NCBI GenBank assembly: GCA_024663395.1
Contig: JANFAH010000083.1
Location: forward strand, 147,659 to 211,658
Source: Pisolithus tinctorius
Taxonomy: Eukaryota; Basidiomycota; Agaricomycetes; Boletales; Pisolithaceae
DNA: 64,000 nucleotides
Direction of reading: 5' to 3'
The notes below the pieces were generated by a model that was given only the letters and a program-made list of their open reading frames with translations, was not told the DNA's origin and made no database searches. Numbering within the stretch: the first letter of the stretch is position 1; every line of letters starts with the position of its first letter. Positions 23,119 through 35,310 of this stretch are shown here, piece by piece. The translations under genes were made by a program, and so were the position numbers.

Positions 23119-25260
23119 TCCTGGCCATCATCAAGAAGTCAAGCTGCCAATCAACAAATCATGAGCTTACTTGACAAGTGCTTGAACTACTTAACATTAC
23201 CTGTCAAGTTAGCATATAGGTAACACAAGCATGTCAGGCACATGCATTGGGCCAAGTAAGCAGATGCAATGGCTCCCAAATCTGTCACATGTCGACAAAG
23301 ATGAATCCATTCCTGGTTAAATGCCACCGGGGATACAACCATGGCCAACCCAAACAGCATTCACGTGCTCCGATGTGTAATGCTAAAATCGCATAAACAT
23401 CTTTTCCGTGGATGAAACTCTGACTGAACTTGAAATGTGCCATCTTGCAAACACAAGTAAACACATCATTCCCGAGTCTAAGTGCCAGTGATGGTTTCGT
23501 CCCGATCTAATTTCTGTGCTCGAGATGAGTCGTTGCTTAGTATTACCACTCGCATTTAATACTCGAATGAGTTGTAGGCTTTGCATACCAGGTAATCAGC
23601 TAGTCCCAGAGACTGTCGAACCACAAACCTCCCTGCATAATCATGATACATCACAACCTTGCTCAGATCCGACAAAGATGGAACCCTTGTGTATGGAGTC
23701 CCCTCGGGACTCTTCCAGAGACATATTCAGTCACACATTCCGAGGATTTTGCACGGTACGGACGTTAGCTTTAAGTTTGATAAGCGAGTCAAATAACTTA
23801 TTAAATTCTTCATGTGTCAAAAGCTGCCAGCCAGTCATGGTGTGCCATGCACAACATGCAGATCAATCATGGAGTGACCCCAACTAACACACCTTTCCTT
23901 CTCGCTTCCTTGCCAGACGAGACATAGTATGTCCAATGGCTGTCATTATGTCCGCAGGGAGCTGCTGTTGAAAATATACCTTTGTGATGACAGACCTTCA
24001 CGGTTCTGGCTTGAATTTCTAACTGCCTCCGATGTGAGAAAAAAGTCCTCCATCAGACGGGAGCAAACTTCTGTGGAGGACTGTTTCAACCGGTCCTCCA
24101 TTGTCCTCACCCTCCAAAACTTGTCAAAATGGCACTGCGGTTCTGCGATTTGGTAAGCCATGGATGATGCTCTACCGTGCGTAATGAATTGCAGAGTATT
24201 ATCACCAACCTTGGAGTAGATTGTTAGTCGGTGCATTGAACAGCTCACTCGTCCACTTCCAACCTACAAGTGTGCTGCAGTGGCAGTTGCACGCTTCGAA
24301 AGGCTTACTCTTTCAGTCTTCCCGTGTGGCTTGTAGCGCTAGCATAGCACTGTCAAATTCATCCTCTTTGCCAGGTCAAAGGTTCCGGTCGCCCTTGATC
24401 CTCGACCCTGGAGAATTAGCGAGACCTACGTTCGCAGCACATACCACCAGCTTGATATTGGTCAGCGGATATGTTTATCGCACAGAGGTTGCTCGCGCAG
24501 TTACTGTGGCTAATCCACAAACAAAAATTGATCGTGTTAGGGAGGATCGGCCAGCTTGAAGTAGATTGTATGTGTGGGGACTTTAAATCGGGAGATTCTG
24601 TGACAGCTCCAGTATCTGACACCGTGCGGTTCAAACTGGAGATCTTCGAACACAAAGGCAGCCGACACCGCTGCATATCCGTTGAAGAAAGGAATGGCGA
24701 TCCGTACTATCTGTGCATCAGCCTGTGAGTACTTCGCGAGTGCATGACAAGACCATCAAGGGTCGGCCTCGTCACTTGCTTCCTGTTACATATAGTAGGC
24801 ATCAGTACTTCTTCAGCGTTGTCCAATGGCTGTCCATACGCTGACATTCAGCCAGCCCCGAAAATATATCGTCCTGAAAACAAATTCCTAACTTCTGCCC
24901 GGTAGAGGGGCGGAACAATGCCACAGCTGAGCCGAAGAACTGCGACAAGTTATCCTCAGCACGGAGTCCGGGGGTCATCATGGAGAACTCTTTTTCTGAT
25001 CGGTGGGACATCGTGCCTACAAACACATGCCAAAGAGACATAGAAAGGAGCAATGCAGAAGTACTGTAGAAAACTGCACCCACAAATTGAGCTTCACTGG
25101 ATGTTCTAGGAGGATTGTGTTTGGGACAACTGGCCTTTGAAGTAGTAGCCAGTAGCTGATCGATTGATCTTCCTCACACTGCTTGACGTCACGGAGAGAG
25201 GCTATGATATTCGCACACACATGCACAAGACTTGTCAACAAGTTAGAGCCTGGAATAACT
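23119..25260. other. Transition from mobile DNA to ordinary sequence; no secure gene
   Basis: CpG content returns to normal by about 23270. Short ORFs on both strands do not join into a recognisable protein. A possible spliced plus-strand fragment at 24530-24860 is listed separately. Confidence 0.4.
24530..24834 (+). CDS. Possible 3' exons of an unidentified gene
   Basis: An open segment ending ...HRCISVEERNGDPYYLCISL is followed by a strong donor (CCT|GTGAGT near 24726). An acceptor (TAG near 24798) would continue the frame for about a dozen codons (HQYFFSVVQWLSIR) to a TGA. Upstream exons are unclear. I do not recognise the protein, and it may be chance. Confidence 0.2.
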
Positions 25261-25270
25261 GTATATAAAT
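25261..25270 (+). promoter_or_regulatory. TATA box of the reductase gene
   Basis: GTATATAAAT lies about 60 bp upstream of the ATG at 25328, the usual position in fungal promoters. Confidence 0.6.
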
Positions 25271-25327
25271 AGCGAATGGCGCTTCGCAGATTATCTTCTG
25301 TGTCCGGCTCGCTAATCCCTTTGAATC

Positions 25328-26854
25328 ATGCCCGCCCTCCAATCTCCAGGCAAGGTACTCGTCACCGGCACAAATGGGTACATTGCAATGTGGGTCGTTC
25401 GCGAGTTCCTCCGGCAAGGATACTCCGTTCGGGGAACGGTGCGCTCCGCGAAAAAGGCGGAACATGTTCAGAAACAGTTCGCAGAGTACGGCGATAAGCT
25501 TGAAATTGCCGTCGTTGACGACATTGCCAAGGTCTGCTTCTTTTAAGCCTCAACTTGCGGTAAAGCGAACTTCGACCTAACGTTGAGTGCGATCGCGACC
25601 CCACAGGAAGGAGCATTCGATGAACTCGTTAAAGATGTAGACGCAATTGCTCACATGGCTTCTCCTTTCCATTTCAATGCACAACGTCCTGAGGGTGAGT
25701 GTCCAACCAACGTGACCTCATGTACGGTACGCCATAGCAACTCCACAGAATTGATCGAACCAGCTGTGAATGGTACAATTGGAATCTTGAAAAGCGCCTT
25801 TAAGCATAGGTTAGTGGCAGTAGTCATTTGTAACGGAGTCCCGTCATTGATATGTTTCCAGTCTTTTTGTTAAACGTGTTGTCATTACTTCGTCTGTCGG
25901 AGCAATCGTACGCGACGAGCCTACTCTGATCACGTTCACTGAGAAGGATTGGAACCAACAATCTCTCGATTTGGTGAACGAGCTAGGGGAAAAGACTCCG
26001 AACATGGTGAAATACAGGGCATCAAAGACAGCTGCGGAGAAGGGTGGGTTACTTGATCTATTCTATGTTTCAATCTTTCACTAATCTCACCCACAACCAA
26101 AAGCTGCCTGGAAATTCGTGGAAGACCATAAACAAGAGATCAAGTGGGACGTGACTTGCCTCAATCCTCCATTCGTAGGCTCCCTCTTTGGTATTTGTAT
26201 ACCCCGCCAGTCACTGAGCAATGCTTTATAAGGTCTTTGGGGTACTCGCTATCTCACTTGACGAACATACTAGGAGTCTTATTGTTCATTTAACAGCCTG
26301 CTATACATGAACTGACAGATCCTGCTTCACTCAACACATCTACGAAACTGTTCTACAATTACGTTGCAGATGCTTCAAAAGCTGAAGCAGCTGGCAACGA
26401 CTTCCTCGCTAAAAATGGTACTTGTTGGGTCGACGTTCGCGATGTAGCAGAAGCCCACCGACTTGCACTTGAAAAGCAGGAGGCGGGGGGTGAACGGATA
26501 ATTATCAGTGGCGGTACGTACCCCCACTTGGACAGCTGTTTCCCAGGTGCCAAGCTATCGACTCTTCTCAGGCCTTTTCAAGTGGCAAGATTTCAGTAAG
26601 TAATCCAAGGGAATTCTACACTTCGTGATACCGATTCTCCATTAGTTGATACGGCCAATGCGCTGAACCCTCCTCCGAAGCTATCGAAGCCCATCCCCAA
26701 AGGCCAGCCTGGCTCTGGTACCGGACATCCCCATAGCGTACATCTGGTTATATATGATGCGTCGAAGTCTGATCGCATCCTTGGGTTGAAATATCGCTCA
26801 ATGGCAACAACAACCAAGGATACATTTGCCGATTATCAGGTTCGTGGGTGGTGA
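25328..26854 (+). CDS. NAD(P)-dependent reductase, extended SDR (GRE2/DFR-like)
   Basis: Nine exons: 25328-25531, 25607-25694, 25749-25809, 25862-26043, 26104-26174, a 9-nt exon 26233-26241, 26297-26513, 26572-26595 and 26646-26854. The product is 354 aa. The N-terminus GKVLVTGTNGYIAMWVVREF is the Rossmann TGxxGYI motif. The region ending VKRVVITSSVGAI holds the catalytic-Ser neighbourhood, and VKYRASKTAAEKAAW supplies the Tyr/Lys pair of the YxxxK motif (YRASK). WDVTCLNPPFVFGP is the substrate-pocket segment. This pattern fits dihydroflavonol-4-reductase or methylglyoxal/aldehyde reductases of the GRE2 type, cytosolic enzymes reducing aldehydes or ketones with NADPH. The exact substrate cannot be read from sequence. 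Confidence 0.9.
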
Positions 26855-27988
26855 AGAAACGCGACTGAGGGGAAGAGCCACGCGGCTTATGAATTAGCTA
26901 CAGGTAGGAAACAATGGTTGTATGACGTAGAATCGCCTTCAACAGAGAACGAGTTATCATTTTTGCGCGGAAGTCCTCTCCGACACTTACTCGTTATCCG
27001 ATTCAAACAAACCTCCCCAATAACTAAGCCAAAACCCTCCCTTTCAATTTGCTGATGGGCTATACAGTATGCTTCATCATTTTCGAGTGGCTTCATCTTA
27101 AAATAAAGCGAGTAGGTGAGCCATGAAACTACCAGTAGGTCTGGACATTTGGAAGAGAAACGCCGTTCACAATACTACCCTGCGTTCAACCCATCGGACT
27201 TGATCTTTCCGAGCAGAAGCTGTCTATACTCGGAAGACAGTTGCCAATCTGCGAGCACGACGACACGTGGTCATAATTGACTGGGATGGCCCAGATTACA
27301 CCCAAAATCCTAAAAAAACGAGGCAAACATTTCATCGCACGCCGCTCGCTCGTGACAGTAGTTGTCCCAGTTGGGAGTCAGGGGCGAAGGCGGGCTGAAC
27401 GCTATTGTCTCCGCGTTCACCGCGAATGGGGGTGGCCTTAAGGTCAGAGACTGCACACTCGTGACCTCATTCAAAGTTCACAATCCTGGGTGCAGTAGAC
27501 CAGTGTCCTCATATTCTAGCTTTCAGCCCTCATCGTTCAGTGACAGGCTTCATTTCGGACCTGACACCACATGCTCAAGTGAACACAGCATGACCACGAA
27601 TGTGACCCATCCTTGACGTAGCCATACGCCCCTCGGCCATCGTTGGCCGTCCGTTCCTGTGATCTCAATGTAAGGCTGTACCCCACCATCGCGGATCCGG
27701 AAGGCGCTGCGGTGGAAATTGAAAACATGCATGGAATGTCATGCGACTTCTACAGGGACCCGTTCGCGGTCGGAGGTTGGTGGCGCCTCCGTGATTGATT
27801 GCCAGCGTCACGGTCATACAACCGACGAGTCACTCGCAATGTACTCGCACTGCACACTTGACCTGACCATGATATTAAAGAGTGCAATGCCCCACTTTCA
27901 CCAAACAAAACGCCCCTCCTCCCCTCCTGTTTTTAGTACACTCATTCCTTGTTCATACCCATACGCTAATCTTGGCGCGGACTCCGAG
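26855..27988. other. Intergenic, nothing recognised
   Basis: About 1.1 kb between the reductase stop and the secreted-protein start. No ORF has a recognisable motif. A TATTAAA sequence near 27873 is a possible promoter element for the next gene. Confidence 0.4.
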
Positions 27989-28522
27989 ATGTATTTTGTG
28001 AAGACTCTGTTTTACCTTGCTACGCTCCTCGGGTTTGCCTTGGCCCAGTCGATGGAGATCTTGGCACCGCCTGCTGGCACTACACTGACCCCCGGCAATA
28101 ACTTCACTGTCCAACTACAAATGTCGGTACGTATTATGTGCGTTCGGTCGTGACCGTTGCCGATTGGCTCACCTGACAACAGAACTTCCCCGAGAACATT
28201 GATGTCGTCGCCGTTGTGATCGGTCTACAACACTGCTTGGGGACGCAGTGCGATCCACCCACCGAAGTCATGGGCAGCATCCTCTACCAGGGTCCGTTCA
28301 CCCCTCCAGTCGGACAGTTGACCACCAATTATTCCGTCGCCGTGCCGAGTTCGTTCTCCAGCGGGACTGCCCAGCTCGGTGTGATTAACTTCTTCATGGT
28401 CGGGGTAGGTCTTTCTGCCGCAATTTCTCTCCTGAGCGAGTTTAACACGTGCCGGTGTTCTTTTATAGGCGGGTTACATGCCAGTGGTTCAATATCTGAA
28501 TGAGACTGTGACTGTTTGTTAG
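27989..28522 (+). CDS. Small secreted protein, basidiomycete family
   Basis: Three exons (27989-28126, 28183-28404, 28469-28522) encode 137 aa. The start MYFVKTLFYLATLLGFALAQ is a signal peptide with a hydrophobic core and A-Q cleavage site. The mature part has PAGTTLTPGNNFTVQLQ, VAVVIGLQHC...C, LYQGPFTPP, NYSVAVPSSF and INFFMVGAGYMPVVQYLN. This is a beta-sandwich-like pattern common among uncharacterised secreted proteins of agaricomycetes. Two Cys in the CLGTQC segment may form a disulfide, and three N-glycosylation sequons are visible. Function is unknown. Confidence 0.75.
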
Positions 28523-28978
28523 GGGCCTGAGGAACTCGCTTACTTGATACTCGCATTCGCATGGACTATATTCTGTTGCTTCTCATGTATTTGTTTTGAT
28601 CGTTCGGACATTGTGACTGAATTTACCGAGCGTCCCCGAGGTGACTGCAAACTAGTTGACAACGAACTGTTCGGACTGTGCGGGCCACCTGAAATAGAGT
28701 CCGAAAAAAACTTTCATTACAGGGAAATGCAGTAGTTACTACTAGTAGCGTATTTCGAAAGTAAACTGGCATGTGACAAAACGCATATTACAACAACTCC
28801 CAGACAACGTGTCCGCAGACAGGTATAAATCGCACAAAGGCACTCACGACCATACAAGACATTCATGCACAAGTAGCCCCAGACATTCAAAAGGAACACC
28901 AAGGTATTCATGCGACGATACTAAAACTGAACATGGGCTCGGATCAGTGGTAGGGCTGATAAAATGTCGGATGCGTGC
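28523..28978. other. Convergent intergenic region
   Basis: Space between the 3' ends of the secreted-protein gene and the HAM1-like gene. No ORF or repeat is supported. Confidence 0.4.
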
Positions 28979-31889
28979 TTACGCTTCGCTCTTCCAGCCC
29001 TCGCCAGTCATAGCTTTCTCCTCGCGCTCATCCACTCGGTTAATCCAGCCAGCGGGAGTCTCCACACCAATGATGGACTCGCGCTTAGTGTGGACGACCT
29101 TGAATTGCGATTTGCTCTCCGTCGTCCTGATACTCTCTTCTTTCCTGCGTCTGAAAAGCTGAAGAACATGTCGTCAGCACTTTCTTTACGTAGCGGGACA
29201 TCAAGCGTAGCACGCTCACTTCTTGGAGAGCCTGCGTCCTGCTGGTATCGCTGCTTGTCTTCGCCTCTTTCATCCGGTCTCTAACCGCGACCAACTGACC
29301 ATCCAGGTACTCGAGTCCCGTATGGATGCCATCTGCAATGGCTTTCTGAATTTGTCTCTTGACGAGGCCGGTGGCCAGCGGCATCAGGGTCTTGTATAAC
29401 AAATCATGCTTCGAGTCGCGGATGCTGAACTTGAGGGTGTCGACCTTGACTTGCACGCTCTTAACCTTGAAGACCGAGCTCTTATCTTTATCAGCAGATA
29501 CCAGATGGACTGTGGCCGTCAAACCATTCCCCCCAATGAGAACATCGGCGATACCCGAGTCTGCAACCTTGGGGAAACCAGTCTTCTTGCGATAGTAGAT
29601 CGCGACGTCCCGCATGTCCGCCTGCATCTGGGCGAACTTGAACACAAATTCGTGATGGTGCTCATCGGATATCGTGTTGTAGGGACTGAACTTCAAGAAG
29701 TTGTGTGCATCAAGCGTAACGATATTCGGGAACAAATTGCGGCCCTGAAGAGTCAGGTTCTCGACGACAAGGTCGACCGTGTCATCGGTATACTCGACAC
29801 GTGGGATAGGGATATACCCGACCTAAGAGATGGTCAGCCGACGTTCGCGGGCACGTCATGGCATTGCATACCTTGTCAACAAGTGCTGGAACGATGACTT
29901 TACGGATGTCTGACCACAATTCCGGTTTGAACTTCAAACTACCTTCGCTGTCGAACAGAAGGTCCTTCGTCAGACGAGCCCAGTCTTCCCCGAAGCGCTT
30001 GTTCAATGGGTCATCTGCCATGGCCGAGAACCACTTTCCGACGGCATTGAAGAGGTTGTCGAAGTGGGTGCGATACTTGCCATCCCAAAACTTACGACCC
30101 GACTCGCGGATTTCGTTACCCTCGCTGTTGCATCCCTCATCGAGGACGTAACCGGCTTCCAACAAAATCTGCAACTTGGTGAGCGGCACACAACACTGCG
30201 CGTGACGAATCACTGACCCTATGGATGTAATTGTTCAGACGCTTAAACCAGTTCCTGAACTCTTCGTCCCGCCTGGCATCGTCGATTAGAGCATCTGTGG
30301 CGTCAAAGATTATATTCATGCTCTTCCCGTTAGCGAAGCGCTCCATCAACTCGCGCAATTCCGACATTGAGTGACGCAGAGTAGGGTCCTTAAAAGCAGG
30401 TCAGCTTCGATCACAAGCTATGTGTGTGTTACCGACCGATATAATTGCTTCTCCGCTTTCCTTCCCTCGTCCTGCGACGGCTAGTCCGCGATTGGCATAC
30501 TCTTCGGCCACCGACAGGAGCCATCTAAACGCGTCCTGGTAATCCTCGTGTTTCTGACACTCGATGATGACCTTCTTGCCACGATAGATGAATTGGTCTC
30601 GACGTTCCTCCGGGAAGTACTCCTCCGCTAAGAATTTTCGTCCGCGCTCGTACTGTTCTTGAGCCTTATCCTTATGCTGTTGTGGTATGCGTTCAGCGAC
30701 ATTCTCCTGAAGCACGGGTGTCAGCCTGGTTTACTAGGATTACGGTCAAAGCTCACGTACCCGAACACCCTTTACGCGCTCCATGAATCCTTGCTTTTTC
30801 TTTTCCGCTTCTTGGGAAGTCTCGGCACGAGTGCCCCCCACATTTCTGCTATGTGGTCAACTAGTCAGTTGGTAACAAAATGTCGAACTACTCACCCCTC
30901 TTCGCCAACCTTTCTAGCCTTCTGCTGCGCGTTTTGATATGTTTGCTCTTTCACTTCACCGGCCTGACCGACAGCATTGCCGTACTGCCGCTGCGCTTGT
31001 TCCATACCTTCTCTCACGGCTTGACTGCCTGGTTTCTCTTCGCCTTCTCCAGTAACAACTTTGGGTTCGTCCGCGTGTGGATGTTGCTCGACGGTGACAC
31101 CGGTACCGGGGATCTTGGCGCCCAACACAGGGACCTCCCCAGGCCCTACTTTCTGTCCTCCACGGCTAACGAATTGGTCGGGGGGCGCTGGCTCGTTAAC
31201 TCTGGCGAGCTCTTCCTGCGTTGGACGTAAAGCCTCCACCGCCTTTGCGGCACCCTTTGCAAGAAGGTCGCGTCCGATGACCGAGAAGTCGGAGAGTAGT
31301 TTCCGAACTTCCGAGTTCGTAAGTATGAGGGTCAAAATGGTACGGAGGTGGCGAACAGCTACAAAGAACCGTAAGTGCCGTGTACTCCTGGAAGACCATT
31401 CAAGATTCACCTTGTTTGCGATCTTCCGTCAACTTTTCTTGGTTAACCTGCGACGCTTCGCTCGGATCCGTTTTCGCAGCTTCAATAGAAACATCTCGTG
31501 TGTGCCAGACAAACTTCTGGAACAGCTCATCTGCGTTCTTCTGCTTGACAATGAGTCGTGCAGTTTCGATTATGTCGCGCGAATCCTGAACGAGCTTCTT
31601 GCCATCTGGCGAGAGCTGGTCAACATCGACTGGCGAGTGCTCGTTAACATATTTCAGAGTCTCGTCGATCTGGCGATTGTCGGGCATGCGCCCCTGTCTA
31701 AAGGCTTGGATAACACCGTAAAAACGGAGCTGAATGCGAGTCGGTTTTTCTTCTTTTTCCCGGGTTTAACATCAACGGGCTTACCTTTCTGTCGACGTCC
31801 GCTTCTTTGGCACGTCTGTCCACTGGTGAAGTTACGGCACCAGCTTCTGGATGCTCAGAGATATCTTTAGGTGCAGGTGGGAGAGACAT
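28979..31889 (-). CDS. HAM1-like protein (DUF4449/DUF5923 family)
   Basis: About ten exons on the minus strand run from ATG at 31889 (MSLPPAPKDISEHPEAG) to TAA at 28979. The first exon ends at 31785 (GTAAGC donor) and the second starts at 31693. The N-terminal half includes IDETLKYVNEHSPVD, RTILTLILTNSEVRKLLSDF, GRKFLAEEYFPEERRDQFIYRGKK and RNWFKRLNNYIH. The C-terminal half includes ARLTKDLLFDSEGSLKFKPE, VVENLTLQGRNLFPN and KFAQMQADMRDVAIYYRKK. The order matches fungal proteins with HAM1 N- and C-terminal domains (PF19343, PF14613). The C-terminal domain is predicted to have a lipid-binding BPI/SMP-like fold, and a homologue has been linked to hyphal fusion. A lipid-transfer role is inference. 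The mid-protein stretch rich in Gln and Glu (REGMEQAQRQYGNAVGQ) looks helical. Confidence 0.8.
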
Positions 31890-33860
31890 GACTGATAAGT
31901 AAGTGGAAAGAATGAGGCGAAAAACACAGAAGGCTCTGGGAACCGAGTGAGGTTTAAGTAGGTCTCCTAAATGCGAGGTATGACCGCATCGCGACGTCAT
32001 TAATGTAACGTCCCATGGGACCGGTGGTTGGGCCAATCCTGCTGGTGATGTCACTGCGACAAGACTAATTTCCTTATTTGGCGCAAGTGAGCAGACTAGC
32101 ACTTCGCATTACCGACTTACTCCACGATCTGAGCCCCGCTGGTGCTGGAAGGCTCCAGATTCGCGTGTCATGGCTGTAGCCTATGATGCGAGTACTGCGC
32201 TCTGAGCAGGATAGTGCAAACCGAATCGATAGTGGTCGATATGATCGGTGATCACGTCCATTGAATAATGTCATAGAGTCCAAAACTTCCAGCTACCCGA
32301 AGGTTCGGGAATCCGCGCGCGGAGCTCGTAGAATTATCATGAAGCTTCGTGTGTGGACAACACACGTGCTTGTACCGCGTTGCCATAGGTTGCCATCTCT
32401 CATCCTTGCAATGTGGGTCAACAATATTGACGGTGAGCAGTACACGACCCCTTGTCAGGGCACCTTTGGTACCTGATATTAGTCCTGACTAGTATATATA
32501 ACTAACAGACAGCCCGAGGCAGCTAACGCACGTTCCTACTAAACTTAGCCCGCGTTCGTGCGCTACAGCGGGCTACAGCTCCTGAAAAGCTTGAAAGCTT
32601 GAAAGCTGGTGCATGGTGTGTCAATGACGACACAAACAATATCACGGGGTCGGGGCCCCCGGAATGGCATTCAAATTCGGAGGCCACAGTCAGGGCTGAG
32701 GGTCTCACAGTCCCGTGATGTCGTTGTGGCGCAAAGAATCTTAACCTCCTCGCAGGTTGATCGTGTGAACAGTTCACGGCATCTCTTAGATTGATTGACT
32801 GAGATTTGAACCTCTTTACTAACGCCCCAAGGTACCATCATATGCGCAGTTGTGAGGCCATTTCTATGGACCCAGGGATCACTCTCCTTGTAGAAGCTCA
32901 GCCCTCACAGCTCTCACTTTTCCATAGGCTTTTCCTTTCGGCCAACAAACAATAAACAAGCATAGCCCTAGGTACTCACGATGCATCGGATCAGGTGGAA
33001 CCTCGGGAGATGTCCCACCCTGCCAATTTAACCTCACGATTGTTGATTATGTAATATATGCACGAATATTATGTAGTGAAATGGCGTCGTCGCTCGACGT
33101 TCATGAACTCTGTGATAATGCCATGATATATATAATATCCACTGGAGAGTATGAATGTGAAATGCTGGTACACCGGGGGCCCAAGGTCAATGGGAAATTA
33201 ACTTTCCAAGAAGTTTTGCAGTCATTTGATTACATAATATATGTGGGTGGTCACACGCTCAGGGAGAACCCCACAAACCTCTAAGCTTGAAATGGTAACC
33301 TGATCGTTCTCGGCCGCGTCAGACAGCCATCCACGGGGGTCACTCAAGTCAAATACAGAAGAGAGTACGTTTTGTTATTCCGGATCATTGGAGGTCAACA
33401 CAAACACACAGACCTTGAGCCAGATGGACAGCAATTTAGGTAATTACCCCTGCATGAACGAACGTGTTAACGAAAGAGAGTGAGACTCTTTCCTGTGTCA
33501 TGCGGAAATAGTAAGCAGGGTATCAGCACAGGCAGATCTTCCAGCGCCAAGTCTACAGACATACAGCCTCATATGCCGTGTGGGTATTTTTTTCTGTCAG
33601 TAGCGTTTAAATTCTTGATAACGCCAGTTGCCTCCAGCCTGTCCTAATCCATAAACTACACGTGCGTGGCCCTCAACCGACGTGATTGGTCGGGGACGCC
33701 AACTGATCCCATCGGACAGTGGCAATTTACGTAATGGAAGATTCCCAGTCCATTTAGGGGAGAGGCGCTCCCTACTCCTTGACACTACATAAAACGCTAA
33801 CAGGCCGACTGCGCTAACAGCCTGACACGATCCCCATTCCCACTCCCAGCCCTCGTCGAT
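31890..33860. other. Long divergent intergenic region
   Basis: About 2 kb between the start of the HAM1-like gene (minus) and the Ser/Pro-rich gene (plus). It has a TATATATAA box near 32492, a short 8-bp tandem (GCTTGAAA repeated near 32586) and GC-rich palindromic tracts near 32655. No ORF is convincing. Confidence 0.4.
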
Positions 33861-35310
33861 ATGGTCGGCACCCTCAGCTTTACCGGCGACACCCACTTCG
33901 AGGTATGTCGTCGTTCTCTGCAATAGAAGCCCCGGAATTCTGACGTCGGAATATACATAGGTCATCACCGTTTTGGCAAATTGCGGTACTGATACCGTTC
34001 GGGCGCGACAGGCTCTAGTAACATGGATTCAACGCAAGCAGCACAAAGGCAGGTCAACGGACCACATTCTCACCAAATTGCGCCAGCTTGAACAGAAGGT
34101 CCGTCTCCTTGTTTAGTGCGGCTAACTGCCTCCACTTACTCGTTTCGACGCGCAGTTCATCAAAGACTTCTCACTGCATGATGCTTTCCGCGAAGCCAGG
34201 GCAGTAACATTCCTGCCCAGGTCCCCCGATCTCCCTCTTCCGGACTTCGTCAATAAACGCCACTCGTATTCCTCGACGCGATCGTCAGAGAGCCCAGTTA
34301 TCGACGTCACTCGCGGCGAGAACTCACGTTATAGCCCGGTTTCTTCTCCTCAAACTCCCACCTTCCCAACTACCTCTTATAATCGTTTCTCTCCTTCATA
34401 CTCTGAACGCAGACTTGATCCATACGCCGAGGAGCCTGAATCACCATCTACTTCAGATAATTCCCCTTCCCCCGGAGGCAGCCAGAGTCCGTTTCATTCC
34501 AGCCCATATGTCAATCATTCACCGACCGTTTACACGCCATATCCTTTGGTCGCAGTTCGCAGTACAAGGAAGCCGCCGACCCTATCCCCTCCTTCCCCCA
34601 CGATCGTTCCCCAACGCCATCGTTCTGTTTCCAACCCTGTTCCTCCTGCTCCAATCATGACCCGCCGCTCAATACCCCCCCTAAACCGTCTCTCTGAGCC
34701 ATCTATCGCTTTACCCCCCACTCCTCGCCCTGCTCCAACACAGCCTGTTCCTCAGTCTGCATGCTCGTCAGCTGCTAGTTCTACGGTTTCCTTGGCATCC
34801 CCAGTATCCCCAAATCCTCAACCATATAATGACAGTGGTTTACGCATGCCGTCACCACTGCCTTCTTCCCCTTACTCCTCTAAAGAATCTTTCACGACAG
34901 TTACCGACATCGAACGATACATCCCTTCCGATATTGACCTCACAGATCAAGACTGCTTCTCGAACTTCAGGGTTGTTACGCGGTCGGACAGCCCCCTTCA
35001 CGGCGAAGCAAGCCACAGCCGTAGTAGTGCTGTCGGTACTGCCCCTCCTTCGTATGCGGATGCAGTGGCTCATCTGCTGTCGGAACACGGATGGGAGATA
35101 GGGCCCCGGCTTGAAAAGGCTCTCAAAATATGTAGTGCCTCCCTGGCCGTGAAGGAGCAGGTACTCAAATGCCTTCGCTCCGAGCCCGGATGCGATCCTC
35201 CGCATTGGCAGAGTCGACTGAGGGAATGCGATCTCAATCCTGAGGCCGTTGATTTCATCGTGGATGAGATGTGTAGGGAGCTGGAGGACGTACCCGGGAG
35301 AGCGCTGTGA
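33861..35310 (+). CDS. Ser/Pro-rich protein with conserved C-terminal domain, unknown function
   Basis: Three exons (33861-33902, 33961-34098, 34156-35310) give 444 aa with frame-preserving introns. The N-terminal 95 residues look globular (MVGTLSFTGDTHFEVITVLA, ALVTWIQRKQHKGRSTD, KFIKDFSLHDAFREARAVTF). The middle is Ser/Pro/Thr-rich and probably disordered. The last 90 residues are ordered again: PPSYADAVAHLLSEHGWEI, KICSASLAVKEQVLKCL, NPEAVDFIVDEMCRELED. I do not know a named domain for either end. Ordered ends joined by a disordered linker suggest an adaptor protein, but this is inference. Confidence 0.7.

Noticed and set aside
32795..32850. T-loop-like GGTTCAAATC on the minus strand (possible tRNA)
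   Set aside because: The flanking bases do not form a T-stem and no acceptor stem pairs.
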